Notes: generated by a model not told the origin, from the sequence alone. DNA of 64,000 bases from DATBAX01 sp963723765 (GCA_963723765.1 CAVRSD010000016.1:1-64000); one strand, 5' to 3'. Counted from the first letter of the stretch, positions 1 through 10,874 are shown. Program-made: numbers and translations.

Positions 1-1752
<1,752 letters not shown>

Positions 1753-2143
1753 TAAAATTTACTCGGTGCAGTAACAATTGTCAGTTCTACATGTTGCCAG
1801 TTCGGAAGTTCGAACCTGGACAAGAACCGCAACGTTGTTTGTATACTCGTTCGCAACTGAACGATGCGGAACAACTCCTGACAATTGTGCGCCGACGAAT
1901 TATGAGCCTGATCGATTAGCAACAAGAACCAATCTATTCAGTTGTGAGGCATTGTCCTCATGCTCTTTGAAAAATCAGCTTCTAGCTCCTAGCTTCTAAC
2001 TCAATCCAACGAGTTCAAGCAGCGGGCCGGAAGCCGACAGATCAAGTTTGCAGCGAAGGAATCCTTCCGTGATCGCGATGCAGTTTTCGCCGGAAGATTC
2101 AAGCTAGAAGCTACGAGCTAGTAGCTAGAAGCTGCTTCAAGTT
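1753..2143 (+). other. 23S-5S internal transcribed spacer with an imperfect inverted repeat
   Basis: About 390 bases between 23S and 5S with no tRNA that I can fold. It holds an imperfect inverted repeat: AGCTTCTAGCTCCTAGCTTC at about 1978-1997 against AGAAGCTACGAGCTAG followed by TAGCTAGAAGCTGC at about 2107-2134. The second arm also contains tandem TAGAAGCT units. In a transcript the arms could pair around a loop of about 100 bases, as expected of an RNase III processing stem, but that role is inference. No coding sequence is supported. Confidence 0.6.
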
Positions 2144-2260
<117 letters not shown>

Positions 2261-2268
2261 TTAAATTA

Positions 2269-2302
2269 AAAAGGCCATGGAGAAAAATCTCCATGGCCTT
2301 TT
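2269..2302 (+). terminator. rho-independent terminator of the rRNA operon
   Basis: Perfect hairpin: arm AAAAGGCCATGGAGA (2269-2283), loop AAAA, arm TCTCCATGGCCTTTT (2288-2302), followed by TGCTTTTG. It starts 9 bases after the 5S end, the expected place for the end of an rrn operon. Confidence 0.9.
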
Positions 2303-2316
2303 GCTTTTGATTTGTA

Positions 2317-2349
2317 AATGTGGCGCGGGCGCCCTCGCCCGTGTGACGG
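2317..2349 (+). repeat. REP palindrome, family A, copy 1
   Basis: Begins AATGTGGCGCGGGCG and ends CGCCCGTGTGACGG: a hairpin preceded by GTGG, matching the GTRG head known for REP elements served by RAYT transposases. Lies just beyond the 3' end of the RAYT gene at 2471-2977. Confidence 0.8.
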
Positions 2350-2467
2350 CCGGAAGCCTTTCAGAAGTTAGGGTTTGCCTGACAAGACGTGCATCCATGG
2401 TGCAATTCTGAACGATCGGCGCCGTATCCTGCCGAGGCGATCTCACCAACAACGTCCTCGCTTCACA

Positions 2468-2499
2468 CCGTCACACGGGTGTGGGCACCCGCGCCACGT
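2468..2499 (-). repeat. REP palindrome, family A, copy 2 (inverted)
   Basis: Reverse-orientation copy (CCGTCACACGGG ... CCCGCGCCACG). It overlaps the last codons of the RAYT gene, so the final residues of that protein are encoded by the repeat. Confidence 0.75.
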
Positions 2500-2977
2500 A
2501 ATCTTCCTCCGGTCTTACCCATAGCCACGGATAGTCTTCCGGCTTCTTCACCAATCCCGCCCGCACGGGGTTCTGCCGCAGATACTCAATCTTTTCTCTC
2601 AGACTCTCATGTGATCTCAGGACATGATCGAACGACTCCTCCTGCCAGACCGGTCCGGACCCCCCGAGCAATTTATTGATCCGATGCGCCGTAGCGCCTT
2701 TCAAACATTGCAAAATCTTCGCCAGCGGAAATGGCCAACCGTTCTCATCTCGAAGGCATGACCGCAATAAGTGAACATGATTCGGCATGATCACGCCAAC
2801 CAGCAATTGAATACGATTCTCCCGCAAACAATGTTGCAGAACCAGGTCGCGAGCCTCTGGAGGTAATACAAACGGTCCGTTCGTGCGGAAAGTGATGAAG
2901 AGATCTGCGTCGGCTCTCTGTAGATGCGGAAGGCGTCGCCGATATTGGTAATCAGCAGGAGATGGTGGGTTCGGCAT
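2471..2977 (-). CDS. REP-associated tyrosine transposase (RAYT), Y1/HUH family
   Basis: 168-residue single-strand DNA transposase/nickase of the IS200/IS605-related RAYT group, which recognises and spreads REP palindromes. Seen: HUH motif HVH at residues 67-69 within MPNHVHLL, catalytic tyrosine Y132 in KIEYLRQNPVRAGLV, and the family segment GPVWQEESFDHVLR. I start at the ATG at 2977 (MPNPPSPADY) because the in-frame extension further upstream is only read-through of a REP copy. It sits between inverted and direct copies of palindrome family A (2317, 2468, 2994, 3121), the usual arrangement of a RAYT with its own substrates. Whether it is active cannot be judged. Confidence 0.9.
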   Translation of the reverse strand: MPNPPSPADYQYRRRLPHLQRADADLFITFRTNGPFVLPPEARDLVLQHCLRENRIQLLVGVIMPNHVHLLRSCLRDENGWPFPLAKILQCLKGATAHRINKLLGGSGPVWQEESFDHVLRSHESLREKIEYLRQNPVRAGLVKKPEDYPWLWVRPEEDYVARVPTPV

Positions 2978-2993
2978 GTGGAATGCGAATGTG

Positions 2994-3020
2994 AATGTGG
3001 GGCGGGCGCCCCGCCCGCCA
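2994..3020 (+). repeat. REP palindrome, family A, copy 3 (diverged)
   Basis: AATGTGGGGCGGGCGCC followed by CCGCCCGCC, immediately upstream of the RAYT start. The hairpin is kept but the GTGTGACGG tail is lost. Confidence 0.65.
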
Positions 3021-3120
3021 ACTGCCTGCATTGTGACTGAACGTTGGGGGTTCTGTCTGTGACAGATGAACATCTAGACCGCACTTTGCAGAGGTGTACC
3101 GACCGCGCCAGGAGCCGGAT

Positions 3121-3153
3121 ACCGTCACACGGGCGAGGGCGCCCGCGCCACAT
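3121..3153 (-). repeat. REP palindrome, family A, copy 4 (inverted)
   Basis: CCGTCACACGGGCGAGG ... GCCCGCGCCACAT, opposite in orientation to copies 1 and 3. It lies between the RAYT gene and the DUF4230 gene. Confidence 0.8.
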
Positions 3154-3178
3154 GCGTCCAGGGTGATAACCTTGCGGA

Positions 3179-3859
3179 ATGCTTCACAGTCCTGACACAG
3201 GCCTCCGCGCTCCGAAACCTGCTCGATCTTTCGCGAAGGTTGTGTTTGCGCTCATCATTGGGCTGGTGGTCGGCGTGTTGTTTGTCGGGTCACTGGGATG
3301 GGTGATGCTGTCGCAGACGTCCGGGCGGGCGTTGTTGAGCCGGATGTGGTCGGCGGCGACGGGCAGAACGCTCACCATCGATGTGAGCCAGCCAACCGTG
3401 GTCGATCGTATTCAACGGCTGCAGCGGCTGGAGACCGTGGTTTACACCATGGACAAGCTGGTGACCGGCGCGAAAGAAAATCCGCTGTTGCCGGATTTTC
3501 TGGCAGGAGATCGTCTGCTGATGATTGCGCACGGTGAAGTTGTTGCCGGGGTTGATTTCTCGAATCTGAAACCGGGCGATGTGCGAGTGGAGGGCAAGCA
3601 AGTTCACTTGCATCTGCCGATGCCGCAAGTGTTCAGCACCCGGCTCGACAGCGCGAAGACGCGGGTGTATTCGCGGCAAACTGGATTGCTGGTGTCCACC
3701 GATCCGAATCTGGAGACGCAGGTGCGCCAGGAAGCGGAACGCCAGCTGCAAGAGGCCGCCCTGGCCGATGGCATTTTGCGAAACGCCCAGCAAAACGCAG
3801 CTGCGACGATCACCAGCCTGTTGCAAGGGTTGGGATTCGAGAAGGTGGAGTTGGATTGA
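3179..3859 (+). CDS. DUF4230 domain membrane-anchored protein
   Basis: 226 residues. One N-terminal membrane segment at about 20-45 (FAKVVFALIIGLVVGVLFVG) is followed by an extracytoplasmic part that matches the DUF4230 pattern: RLQRLETVVYTMDKLV, GDRLLMIAHGEVVAGVD, then LPMPQVFSTRLD and TRVYSRQTGLL. The C-terminal third (ETQVRQEAERQLQEAA) looks helical. The function of DUF4230 is unknown. The start is uncertain because no good ribosome site precedes 3179, but the membrane segment supports a start near here. The gene stands alone between REP copies. Confidence 0.75.
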   Translation: MLHSPDTGLRAPKPARSFAKVVFALIIGLVVGVLFVGSLGWVMLSQTSGRALLSRMWSAATGRTLTIDVSQPTVVDRIQRLQRLETVVYTMDKLVTGAKENPLLPDFLAGDRLLMIAHGEVVAGVDFSNLKPGDVRVEGKQVHLHLPMPQVFSTRLDSAKTRVYSRQTGLLVSTDPNLETQVRQEAERQLQEAALADGILRNAQQNAAATITSLLQGLGFEKVELD

Positions 3860-3865
3860 GGCGGT

Positions 3866-3898
3866 AATGTGGCGCGGGCGCCCCCGCCCGTGTGACGG
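3866..3898 (+). repeat. REP palindrome, family A, copy 5
   Basis: AATGTGGCGCGGGCGCC then CCCGCCCGTGTGACGG, 7 bases after the DUF4230 stop codon. Nearly identical to copy 1. Confidence 0.8.
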
Positions 3899-4022
3899 AC
3901 GGAAGCCGCCTCTCAAGCCAAGAGTTTTCTCGATTTCGATTCGCTCCAATCTATTCAGGACTTCGTCCTGAGCCCAGTTGGATTCCCCTTTAGCCAGACA
4001 TAACATCCTTCCCTCGCTTTAC

Positions 4023-4056
4023 GCCGTCACACGGATAGGAGTGTCCGCGCCACACG
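4023..4056 (-). repeat. REP-like palindrome with a hybrid core (family A outside, family B-like inside)
   Basis: Ends GCCGTCACACGG and CGCGCCACAC match family A, but the centre GATAGGAGTGTCC resembles the core of the second REP family (CGGACAGGAGTGTCCG) found 44 kb away. Confidence 0.6.
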
Positions 4057-4106
4057 ATCCACAATGCTAGAATAGCCCGCCTGCACTGCCTAGCGAGGAA
4101 TCCTTC

Positions 4107-6080
4107 ATGATGAAATTGAGCCAACGCATTTGTGTGTCGATTTTACTTTTGACTAGCGCGACATTGATTGCGCAGACGCCGCAATATCCGGCTTATCCGA
4201 GCGAAACGCCTGCTTCGGTGAATTCGCCGACCGATAGCTTTGAGTACGAGCGGCGTGTGGTGATGGTTCCCATGCGAGATGGGATCAAGCTGCATACCGT
4301 GATCCTGCTGCCGAAAGGCGCGAAGAATGCGCCGATTCTGCTGACCCGCACGCCGTATAGCGCCGATGTGCTTACGACGCACGACCCGCGGGGTGGAAAT
4401 TCGGAAGACACACAGAGCACTCATCTCGGGCCGTCGTTGTGGGGCTATGACAACGCGACCGAGGTGATTGTCGAAGGCGGTTACATTCGCGTGATTCAAG
4501 ATGTGCGCGGCAAGTACGGCTCCGAGGGCGACTATGTGATGAACCGTCCGCTACATGGACCGCAGAATCCCACACCCGTCGATCATGCGACTGACACTTA
4601 CGACACCATCGATTGGCTGGTGAAGAATATTCCGGAAACGAATGGAAAGGTCGGGATCCTCGGGATTTCTTACGATGGCTTCTTGCCTTTGATGGCGCTG
4701 GTGAATCCGCATCCGGCGCTGAAAGTTTCAGTGCCGATGAATCCCATGGTCGATGGCTGGATGGGCGACGACTGGTTTCACAACGGCGCTTTCCGCCAGC
4801 AGAACATGCCTTACATCTATGAGCAGGATGGCACGCGCAGGAACGAAACCAAGTGGTGGTCGAGCAACTACGATGACTACGACATGTTCATGGCCGCGGG
4901 ATCTGCCGGCGAACTCGGCCACCGGCGCGGACTTGAGCAGATGGGTTTCTGGCGGAAGATTCTGGAGCATCCCAGCTATGACGCGTTCTGGCAGGACCAG
5001 GCCATGGACAAGATTCTCGCGGCGCAGCCCTTGAAAGTTCCGGTCCTGCTGGTGGACAGTCTATGGGACGCGGAAGATATTTACGGAGCGATGGCGGTAT
5101 ACAAAGCGATCAAGCCCAAAGATGTCAATAATGACAAAGTGTTTCTGGCGATCGGTCCGTGGCATCACGGTCAGGAAATCGGAGACTGCAGCTCGCTCGG
5201 CGTCCTGAAATTCGGAACCGACACCGGGCTTTATTTCCGGGAAAAAATTCTTCGTCCGTTTCTTGATCACTACTTAAAAGATGACGCCCCCAAATCAGAC
5301 GTTCCTCCGGTGAGCGCGTACGAAACCGGAACGAACACCTGGGAAAAACTTTCGTCGTGGCCGGCAGGATGCGCGAACGGTTGCGGCATCAAGCCGACGC
5401 CGCTTTATTTGAGTGCCGGTATGAAGTTGGATTTCGCTGCGCCAAAACCCGGAGAGAGCGGCTTCGAGGAATACGTTTCCGATCCTGCAAAGCCTGTGCC
5501 ATTTCGCGCTCGCCCCATTCAACCGACCGGTTATGGAACCGGTTATACGTGGGCGGATTGGCTGGTCGATGATCAGCGCGAAGAGTCGGGGCGTCCCGAC
5601 GTGCTGGCTTTCGAGTCCGATGTTTTAACTGCGCCCATGAAAATCAGCGGACAGCCGATCGCCAATCTGATCGCTTCGACCAGCGGCACCGATTCGGATT
5701 GGGTGGTGAAAGTCATCGATGTTTATCCTGATGAAGTCGCGGGTCAGGCCGAAATGGGTGGTTATCAATTGATGATTTCCGCCGACATTTTCCGGGGACG
5801 CTATCGCGAAAGTCTTGACACGCCGAGAGCTCTCGCCGCCGATAAACCGCTGCCCTATAAATTCGATTTGCCAACCGCGAACCACGTATTTCTACCCGGT
5901 CACCGCATCATGGTGCAGATCCAGTCGAGCTGGTTTCCGCTGTATGATCGCAATCCACAGACGTTTGTGTCCAACATTTTCTGGGCCAAGCCCGGCGATT
6001 ATCGCAAAGCGACGCAACGGGTTTACCACACCCCGGGCGAGGCAAGCTTCATAGAACTGCCGGTGGTGAGCACGCCTTAG
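4107..6080 (+). CDS. secreted CocE/NonD family hydrolase (X-Pro dipeptidyl-peptidase S15 type)
   Basis: 657 residues. N-terminal signal peptide (MMKLSQRICVSILLLTSA, cut near AQT), then an alpha/beta-hydrolase domain and a C-terminal jelly-roll of the PepX_C type. Nucleophile Ser lies in GILGISYDGFLPLMAL. Probable acid and base partners lie in LLVDSLWDAEDIYG and GPWHHGQE. Relatives hydrolyse acyl or ester bonds (cocaine esterase, glutaryl-7-ACA acylase, alpha-amino-acid ester hydrolase) or X-Pro peptides; the substrate here cannot be told. Export to periplasm or outside is expected. GAGGAA lies upstream of the start; ATG 4110 is an alternative. Its 3' end overlaps the convergent yihY-like gene by 4 bases. 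Confidence 0.9.
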   Translation: MMKLSQRICVSILLLTSATLIAQTPQYPAYPSETPASVNSPTDSFEYERRVVMVPMRDGIKLHTVILLPKGAKNAPILLTRTPYSADVLTTHDPRGGNSEDTQSTHLGPSLWGYDNATEVIVEGGYIRVIQDVRGKYGSEGDYVMNRPLHGPQNPTPVDHATDTYDTIDWLVKNIPETNGKVGILGISYDGFLPLMALVNPHPALKVSVPMNPMVDGWMGDDWFHNGAFRQQNMPYIYEQDGTRRNETKWWSSNYDDYDMFMAAGSAGELGHRRGLEQMGFWRKILEHPSYDAFWQDQAMDKILAAQPLKVPVLLVDSLWDAEDIYGAMAVYKAIKPKDVNNDKVFLAIGPWHHGQEIGDCSSLGVLKFGTDTGLYFREKILRPFLDHYLKDDAPKSDVPPVSAYETGTNTWEKLSSWPAGCANGCGIKPTPLYLSAGMKLDFAAPKPGESGFEEYVSDPAKPVPFRARPIQPTGYGTGYTWADWLVDDQREESGRPDVLAFESDVLTAPMKISGQPIANLIASTSGTDSDWVVKVIDVYPDEVAGQAEMGGYQLMISADIFRGRYRESLDTPRALAADKPLPYKFDLPTANHVFLPGHRIMVQIQSSWFPLYDRNPQTFVSNIFWAKPGDYRKATQRVYHTPGEASFIELPVVSTP

Positions 6081-6982
6081 TTGGCCGAGGCAGCACGTTC
6101 AATTTCGGCGTCGATCTCGCCTCCGATGAGAAACGCCAATCCTGAGACGTACAGCCAGACGAGCAGAATCATCAGGGCTGCGAGTGATCCGTAGGTGGTG
6201 CCGTAGGTATTGAAGAAATGTAGGTAGGCGCGGAATCCGGCCGAAGCCATCACCCATAGAAACACACCAAACACTGAACCAGGAGTGGCCCAGCGCCAGC
6301 GGCGTTTTTCCAGATCAGGGCCAAAGTAATAAATCAGCGAAAAAGAAACGATCACAAAGAGTAGGGCCGCCGGCCATTGTAGTTTTTTTGAGAAAAGCAA
6401 AATGCCCGGGCTCAGGGGAAGAACGGATCCGACCCAATCCACGAAGTGTCCGCCTGCCAGTACCACCACCAAGGCTGAGAACAGGAGGGCCGAGATGGCG
6501 AGAGTCAATGCCAGAGCAATCGCTCGCACTTTGACCCAGGAACGTTCGTCGCGGACGTGATAGGCCAGATTCAGCGTGGAAATCATCGAACTCACCCCGC
6601 CGGAAGCGAACCAGAAGGCCACTACTATCCCAAAAGTGAGCTTTCCATTACTGGTGTTCGCTGCTAGTTCGTCGGTAATTCCGTTCAATAGTTGAAATGC
6701 CACCGGGGGAAGAAAGTCCGCAAAGTAGGACAACAATCCGTTTTGTAATTGCAGGCTGCGCGAAGCAAACAATCCGAACAGGTACAGCATGAAGAAGATC
6801 AGCGGAAACAGTGCCAGCAGGAAATTGAAAGCCAGTCCGGAAGCTCGCCCCAGAAGGTCATCTTCAACGCACTTGCGAAGCACGCTTATGGTGAGCTGCC
6901 AGAGCGTCAAGCCACCCAGTTTCCATGCTGATTTGTGAACTGGCGCGGTCGCCTGCCCATCGCTGGTCTTAGAAAGTGCCAT
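6077..6982 (-). CDS. YihY/BrkB family inner-membrane protein
   Basis: 301 residues with about six membrane segments. The family pattern is visible: an amphipathic start, then LLGRASGLAFNFLLALFPL, the segment FWFASGGVSSMISTLNLAY, and YGTTYGSLAALMILLVWLYV near the end. The family was once called ribonuclease BN; that assignment was wrong, and the true role (possibly transport or envelope) is unknown. Monocistronic by position, convergent with the CocE gene. Confidence 0.9.
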   Translation of the reverse strand: MALSKTSDGQATAPVHKSAWKLGGLTLWQLTISVLRKCVEDDLLGRASGLAFNFLLALFPLIFFMLYLFGLFASRSLQLQNGLLSYFADFLPPVAFQLLNGITDELAANTSNGKLTFGIVVAFWFASGGVSSMISTLNLAYHVRDERSWVKVRAIALALTLAISALLFSALVVVLAGGHFVDWVGSVLPLSPGILLFSKKLQWPAALLFVIVSFSLIYYFGPDLEKRRWRWATPGSVFGVFLWVMASAGFRAYLHFFNTYGTTYGSLAALMILLVWLYVSGLAFLIGGEIDAEIERAASAN

Positions 6983-7152
6983 AAGATGGAATCAAGATAT
7001 TGAGGCACAAATTCTATCCCATTGCCGGGGCATGGCCCTGCCAGGAAACTGCTGCATTCAGGGATGAGCGAAGTCTCGTCGCTTTCTAGGCGAATCATTT
7101 CCGCGAAAGGTTAGGGCGGAGGAACGCCCGCACTCCACGGTGCGGTGCGTAC

Positions 7153-8729
7153 TTATGAAGTGGAAACGTGGTCAGGGACGGCTGGTGCGACTACGTCTTC
7201 ATACGAGCCGGGACGCTTTGGCCTGGCGCTACGTCCGAAAATTGCTTCTCTTACCAGCTTGAAAATTGTCCGCCGATTCTCCGAGACAACTCTCAGCCAC
7301 GCCAGCTTTCCCATCATGGGGAAGTAAATTCCCCGGAAACAAAGACGCGCAATGAAAATGTTGACGCGATAACCCAGACGCTCGCTGTCCAATGCATCGA
7401 CAGCTTTTGCCAGGGCTTCCGGGCTGTAGGCGTGGGCCCAGCCATAGTTCACTTCGGCATGGGCTTCGTCGATCGACATCTTCAACGGCGTGTGGGCCAT
7501 GGCGAACGGAATGAACTCCTGCCAGTGCTTGACCCGGGTGAGACGTCCGGCGGCTTCCAGCCGCTTATAGAGTGGGGTTGCGGGCAAAGGAGTCAGCAGG
7601 CCAAAGATGGGCAGACCGGGTGGCCAGGTGCGAACTTGCGCGAGCGTACGCTCGGCTACGCCTACAGTATCGTTGTCCATGCCGAAGATGAAAGAAGTAA
7701 TCGCGTAAACGTTGCGGCGGGCGAGACGATCCAGCACGACGGCATATTCGCCGGGCTTGTTGAATCCTTTATTGACGTCTTTCAGATTGGCTGGGTCGAT
7801 GGATTCCATTCCAATGAAGACCCATTTGCCGCCGGACGCTGCGATCAAATCTACAAGTTCTTCATCGCGTAAAAGATTCGCGCTGATCTGCGCGACCCAA
7901 TGAACTTGTGCGTTGGCGGCGATGATGTCTCGCAGCAACGATTTTGTGCGTTTGATGTTAATGGCGAAATTGTCGTCGATGAAGAAGACCGCAATCTGGC
8001 CTTTCTCTTTGCGGGCGCGCGCTTTCAACAGCAATAACTCGTTGACCACACTTTCATTGGTGCGGAAAGCGGATGGAGTCGCCGAAGAAGCCGGTGACGG
8101 TGCAGAATTCGCAGCCGTACGGACAGCCACGTCCCGATTCCACGGGAATAATGCGAAATGATCCCCAGCCTTCTCCCACCCGGTTGAGCAAAGGGGTGAA
8201 GGCTTTGGGAACGAGATTGAATTGGGTGAGATCGATCGAATGCCACGGAATAACCGGATATTCCTTGAGTCCGGGCTTCTTGTCTTTTCCCGCTGCATCC
8301 ACAGGGGCGTAAACCGCTTTAAGTTCGCCGCGGGCGGCGTCGTTCACAATCTGCGGCCAGGTTTCGTCGGCTTCCCCGAGAGCGACGGCGTCGGCATGCT
8401 GCGGGCCGCCATCACGGCCAAGAGCTTCGTCGGCCAATTCGGTAACGTGAGGTCCGCCCATCACAACTCTGACTCCCGCAGCGCGGACGGCGTCTGCCAT
8501 GCGATAAGCCTTGGCGATCATGCGAGTCATGGCGCCGATGCCCACGAGATCAATATTGTTGTCGCGAACGTATTGCGCGATGCCAGCTTCGTCCATGGGC
8601 TGGGCATTGCCGTCGATCAGCACAATTTCATGTCCCGGCGGCGTGAGTGCCTGCAGCAGGAACATCCAAAGATGCGGCATGAAATTACGCGTAACACCGT
8701 TGTCCGGGATTATAGAGAAGAATTTTCAT
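7153..8729 (-). CDS. B12-binding domain radical SAM protein (reading frame interrupted by two apparent 1-base insertions)
   Basis: Cobalamin-binding N-domain (VVMGGPHVTELADEAL) followed by a radical SAM core with the 4Fe-4S motif CPYGCEFC and later FFIDDNFAIN, GMESIDP and FGLLTPLPATPLY. Total about 525 residues. Seen: the product is split. The frame opens at ATG 8729 (MKILLYNP, preceded by AGGGGCGG), needs one base removed near 8705 to reach NGVTRNFMPHLW, and needs one base removed near 8067 to join GDSIRF to RTNESVVNELL. Both joins restore family-like sequence, so sequencing indels are more likely than a pseudogene. The reaction is unknown; relatives methylate or rearrange unactivated carbons in tetrapyrrole, hopanoid or natural-product pathways. 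No partner gene adjoins. Confidence 0.8.
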
Positions 8730-9103
8730 GACCGCCCCTTTTCGAGTCGCTTACGCCGTACATTACTGCGCCGTACGAAGGACCATGACAAGAGTTGGCC
8801 AAATTGGCATTCAGCGCGACTTGTCGGGGAGCGTCGTTTACTAGGAAAGTAAGATGCCGCGATTGTACACCCATTTCGACAGAATCCACGGTCTTTATTG
8901 TCATTGTCAGTGACAAGTGAACATGCGCTGGTTGTGGATATGTCGTGGTTGGGGCAAGAATGGGGTCGGGCAACGCTGTCGTAGCGACGTGGCTTGCCAC
9001 GTCTCTTTGGCGATGGTCCGGGTGCTGCAGGCAAGACGTAGCAAGCTACGTCCCTACGACAGCATTCCCCCCATCCGCGGCTACTGTCATAATTACGGTA
9101 GCC
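8730..9103. other. divergent intergenic region
   Basis: Separates the radical SAM gene (minus) from the SulP gene (plus), so promoters for both should be here, though no clear -35/-10 pair was picked out. The right half holds a small inverted-repeat element at 8978-9060. A frame open through this stretch into the SulP gene is not membrane-like and is not considered coding. Confidence 0.5.
8978..9060. mobile_element. MITE-like element with 13-base terminal inverted repeats
   Basis: About 83 bases bounded by GTCGTAGCGACGT and ACGTCCCTACGAC (one mismatch). Further inverted pairs lie inside (GACGTGGCTTGCCACGTC, ACGTAGCAAGCTACGT). No coding capacity. It lies directly upstream of the SulP gene and could alter its expression. 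Confidence 0.6.
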
Positions 9104-10792
9104 TTGCCTTTCATTTCTCTACGCATCGATGACCGCTGGCTGCCTAAGTCGGTGATCTGCCTGCGGGACTACTCGCTCAATAAATTCAGTAAAGACGTTA
9201 TCGCCGGGATCACCGTGGGATTGGTGGCTTTGCCGCTGGCCATGGCATTTTCCATCGCCTCCGGATTGACGCCGCAAGCCGGGATTTATTGCGCCATGGT
9301 GACCGGATTCCTGATCTCGGCGCTCGGCGGATCGAAAACGCAGATCGGCGGCCCCACCGGCGCGTTTGTGGTGGTAATCGCCGGTATTGTTGCGGCGCAT
9401 GGCGTCGATGGCCTGTACATGTGTACGGTGATGGCGGGAATTCTGCTGATCGTTCTCGGAGTCACGGGTATGGGCTCGGCAGTGAAATTCATTCCCCGTC
9501 CGGTGGTCATTGGATTCACCAACGGCATCGCGGTGCTGATTGCCAGCACCCAGGTCAAAGACTTCTTCGGACTGCACCTCGACAAAGTTCCCGGTGAGTT
9601 CTGGCTGCGCGTGAAAGCTCTGGCCGCCGCCGCTCCTACGTGGTCAGCCAAGGCCACGCTGCTGGCTGCGGCCACAGTTGCAGTCATGCTGGGATGTAGA
9701 GCCCTCTCCAACCGCATTCCCGGGCCAATCGTGGCCATGCTAGGCGCTACTCTCGCGGCATATCTACTCAAGCTGCCGGTAGCGACCATCGGCACCCGTT
9801 TTGGTGGAATCCCCAGCGGCTTGCCGCACATGGTCCTGCCACACTGGCACGCCAGCTTGATTCACGGACTGTTGGGGCCGGCATTCACCGTGGCCATGCT
9901 GGGCGCGATTGAGTCTTTGATGTCGGCGGTAGTTTCCGATCGCATGAGCAACGACCGGCACAATCCCAACGTCGAACTCATCGGACAAGGCGTGGCCAAC
10001 ATGGTCTCGCCTATCTTCGGAGGCCTTCCGGCCACGGGCGCCATCGCCCGCACCGCCACCAACATTCGCGCAGGCGCGCAGTCACCGGTCGCAGGGATGA
10101 TCCACGCCCTGACGCTTTTGTGCATCCTGCTGTTTGCCGCGCCCCTGGCCAGCTACATCCCCATGGCGGCGCTGGCCGGGATTCTGATGATCGTCTCCTA
10201 CAACATGGGCGAGTGGCGCGAGATCCCGCAACTGCTGAAGCTGACCAAAACTGACATCAGCGTATGGTTCGTCACCTTCGCGCTGACCGTCTTCGCCGAC
10301 CTCACGGTGGCCGTCGAGGCCGGAATGATCCTAGCGTCGCTGTTATTCATTGCGCGCGTGTCCGATACCACGACCGTTTCGCAGGTCACCGATAATTACG
10401 TGGAAGATGGACGCGTCCACAGCCTGCAAGGCAGGGAGATCCCCGGCTACACCACGATCTTTCGAATACATGGCCCATTTCTGTTCGGCGCCACCGATAA
10501 GATTGCCGCCATCACCGAAAAGATGCAGACTCTGCCGCCGATCGTCCTGATCCGCTTGCGCAATATGACAGCCATCGACGCCACCGGCCTTTTCGCTTTG
10601 GAAGAAGTCGCCAAAAAACTGCACGCCACCGGACGCACTTTGATCCTCTGCGGCGCCCGCGAACAGCCGTTGGAGATGATTCATCAAGCCGAGTTTGCGG
10701 AAGTCGTTGGCAGAGAAAACATCTGCGAGAACGTGCAGACGGCATTGGCACGGGCGGATGTGGTGTTCAGAACAAGCAAAACTCAGATTTGA
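9104..10792 (+). CDS. SulP family anion transporter with STAS domain
   Basis: About 562 residues. The membrane part opens with RDYSLNKFSKDVIAGITVG and LVALPLAMAFSIASGL and contains QIGGPTGAFVV and GGLPATGAIARTATNI, hallmarks of SulP carriers. The C-terminal cytoplasmic STAS domain covers roughly the last 110 residues (IPGYTTIFRIHGPFLFGA ... RLRNMTAIDATGLFALE). SulP proteins carry sulfate, bicarbonate or dicarboxylates; the substrate is not readable here. I prefer the TTG at 9104 (GTG 9152 is another option) over the earliest in-frame start at 8945, because the extra residues are read-through of a repeat. Confidence 0.88.
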   Translation: MPFISLRIDDRWLPKSVICLRDYSLNKFSKDVIAGITVGLVALPLAMAFSIASGLTPQAGIYCAMVTGFLISALGGSKTQIGGPTGAFVVVIAGIVAAHGVDGLYMCTVMAGILLIVLGVTGMGSAVKFIPRPVVIGFTNGIAVLIASTQVKDFFGLHLDKVPGEFWLRVKALAAAAPTWSAKATLLAAATVAVMLGCRALSNRIPGPIVAMLGATLAAYLLKLPVATIGTRFGGIPSGLPHMVLPHWHASLIHGLLGPAFTVAMLGAIESLMSAVVSDRMSNDRHNPNVELIGQGVANMVSPIFGGLPATGAIARTATNIRAGAQSPVAGMIHALTLLCILLFAAPLASYIPMAALAGILMIVSYNMGEWREIPQLLKLTKTDISVWFVTFALTVFADLTVAVEAGMILASLLFIARVSDTTTVSQVTDNYVEDGRVHSLQGREIPGYTTIFRIHGPFLFGATDKIAAITEKMQTLPPIVLIRLRNMTAIDATGLFALEEVAKKLHATGRTLILCGAREQPLEMIHQAEFAEVVGRENICENVQTALARADVVFRTSKTQI

Positions 10793-10810
10793 ATCGGCGT
10801 ATAAGACAGT

Positions 10811-10874
10811 AGGGGTCCTTCGACTCCGGCGACGCTTCGCATTCGCAAAGCATCCACTGCGCTCAGGATGACAA
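10811..10874 (+). repeat. modular repeat family C, copy with core ATGCTTCG-like hairpin
   Basis: Arms AGGGGTCCTTCGACTCCG and GCGCTCAGGATGACAAGG enclose a palindromic core (GACGCTTCGCATTCGCAAAG). Lies after the SulP gene. Confidence 0.75.

Noticed and set aside
2978..3073. Longer N-terminus of the first RAYT (and 48598-48756 for the second)
   Set aside because: These codons translate REP palindromes; homology begins at the internal ATGs.
8945..9103. N-terminal extension of the SulP transporter
   Set aside because: The extra residues are read through a MITE-like element and are not membrane-like; a start near 9104 or 9152 fits the family.
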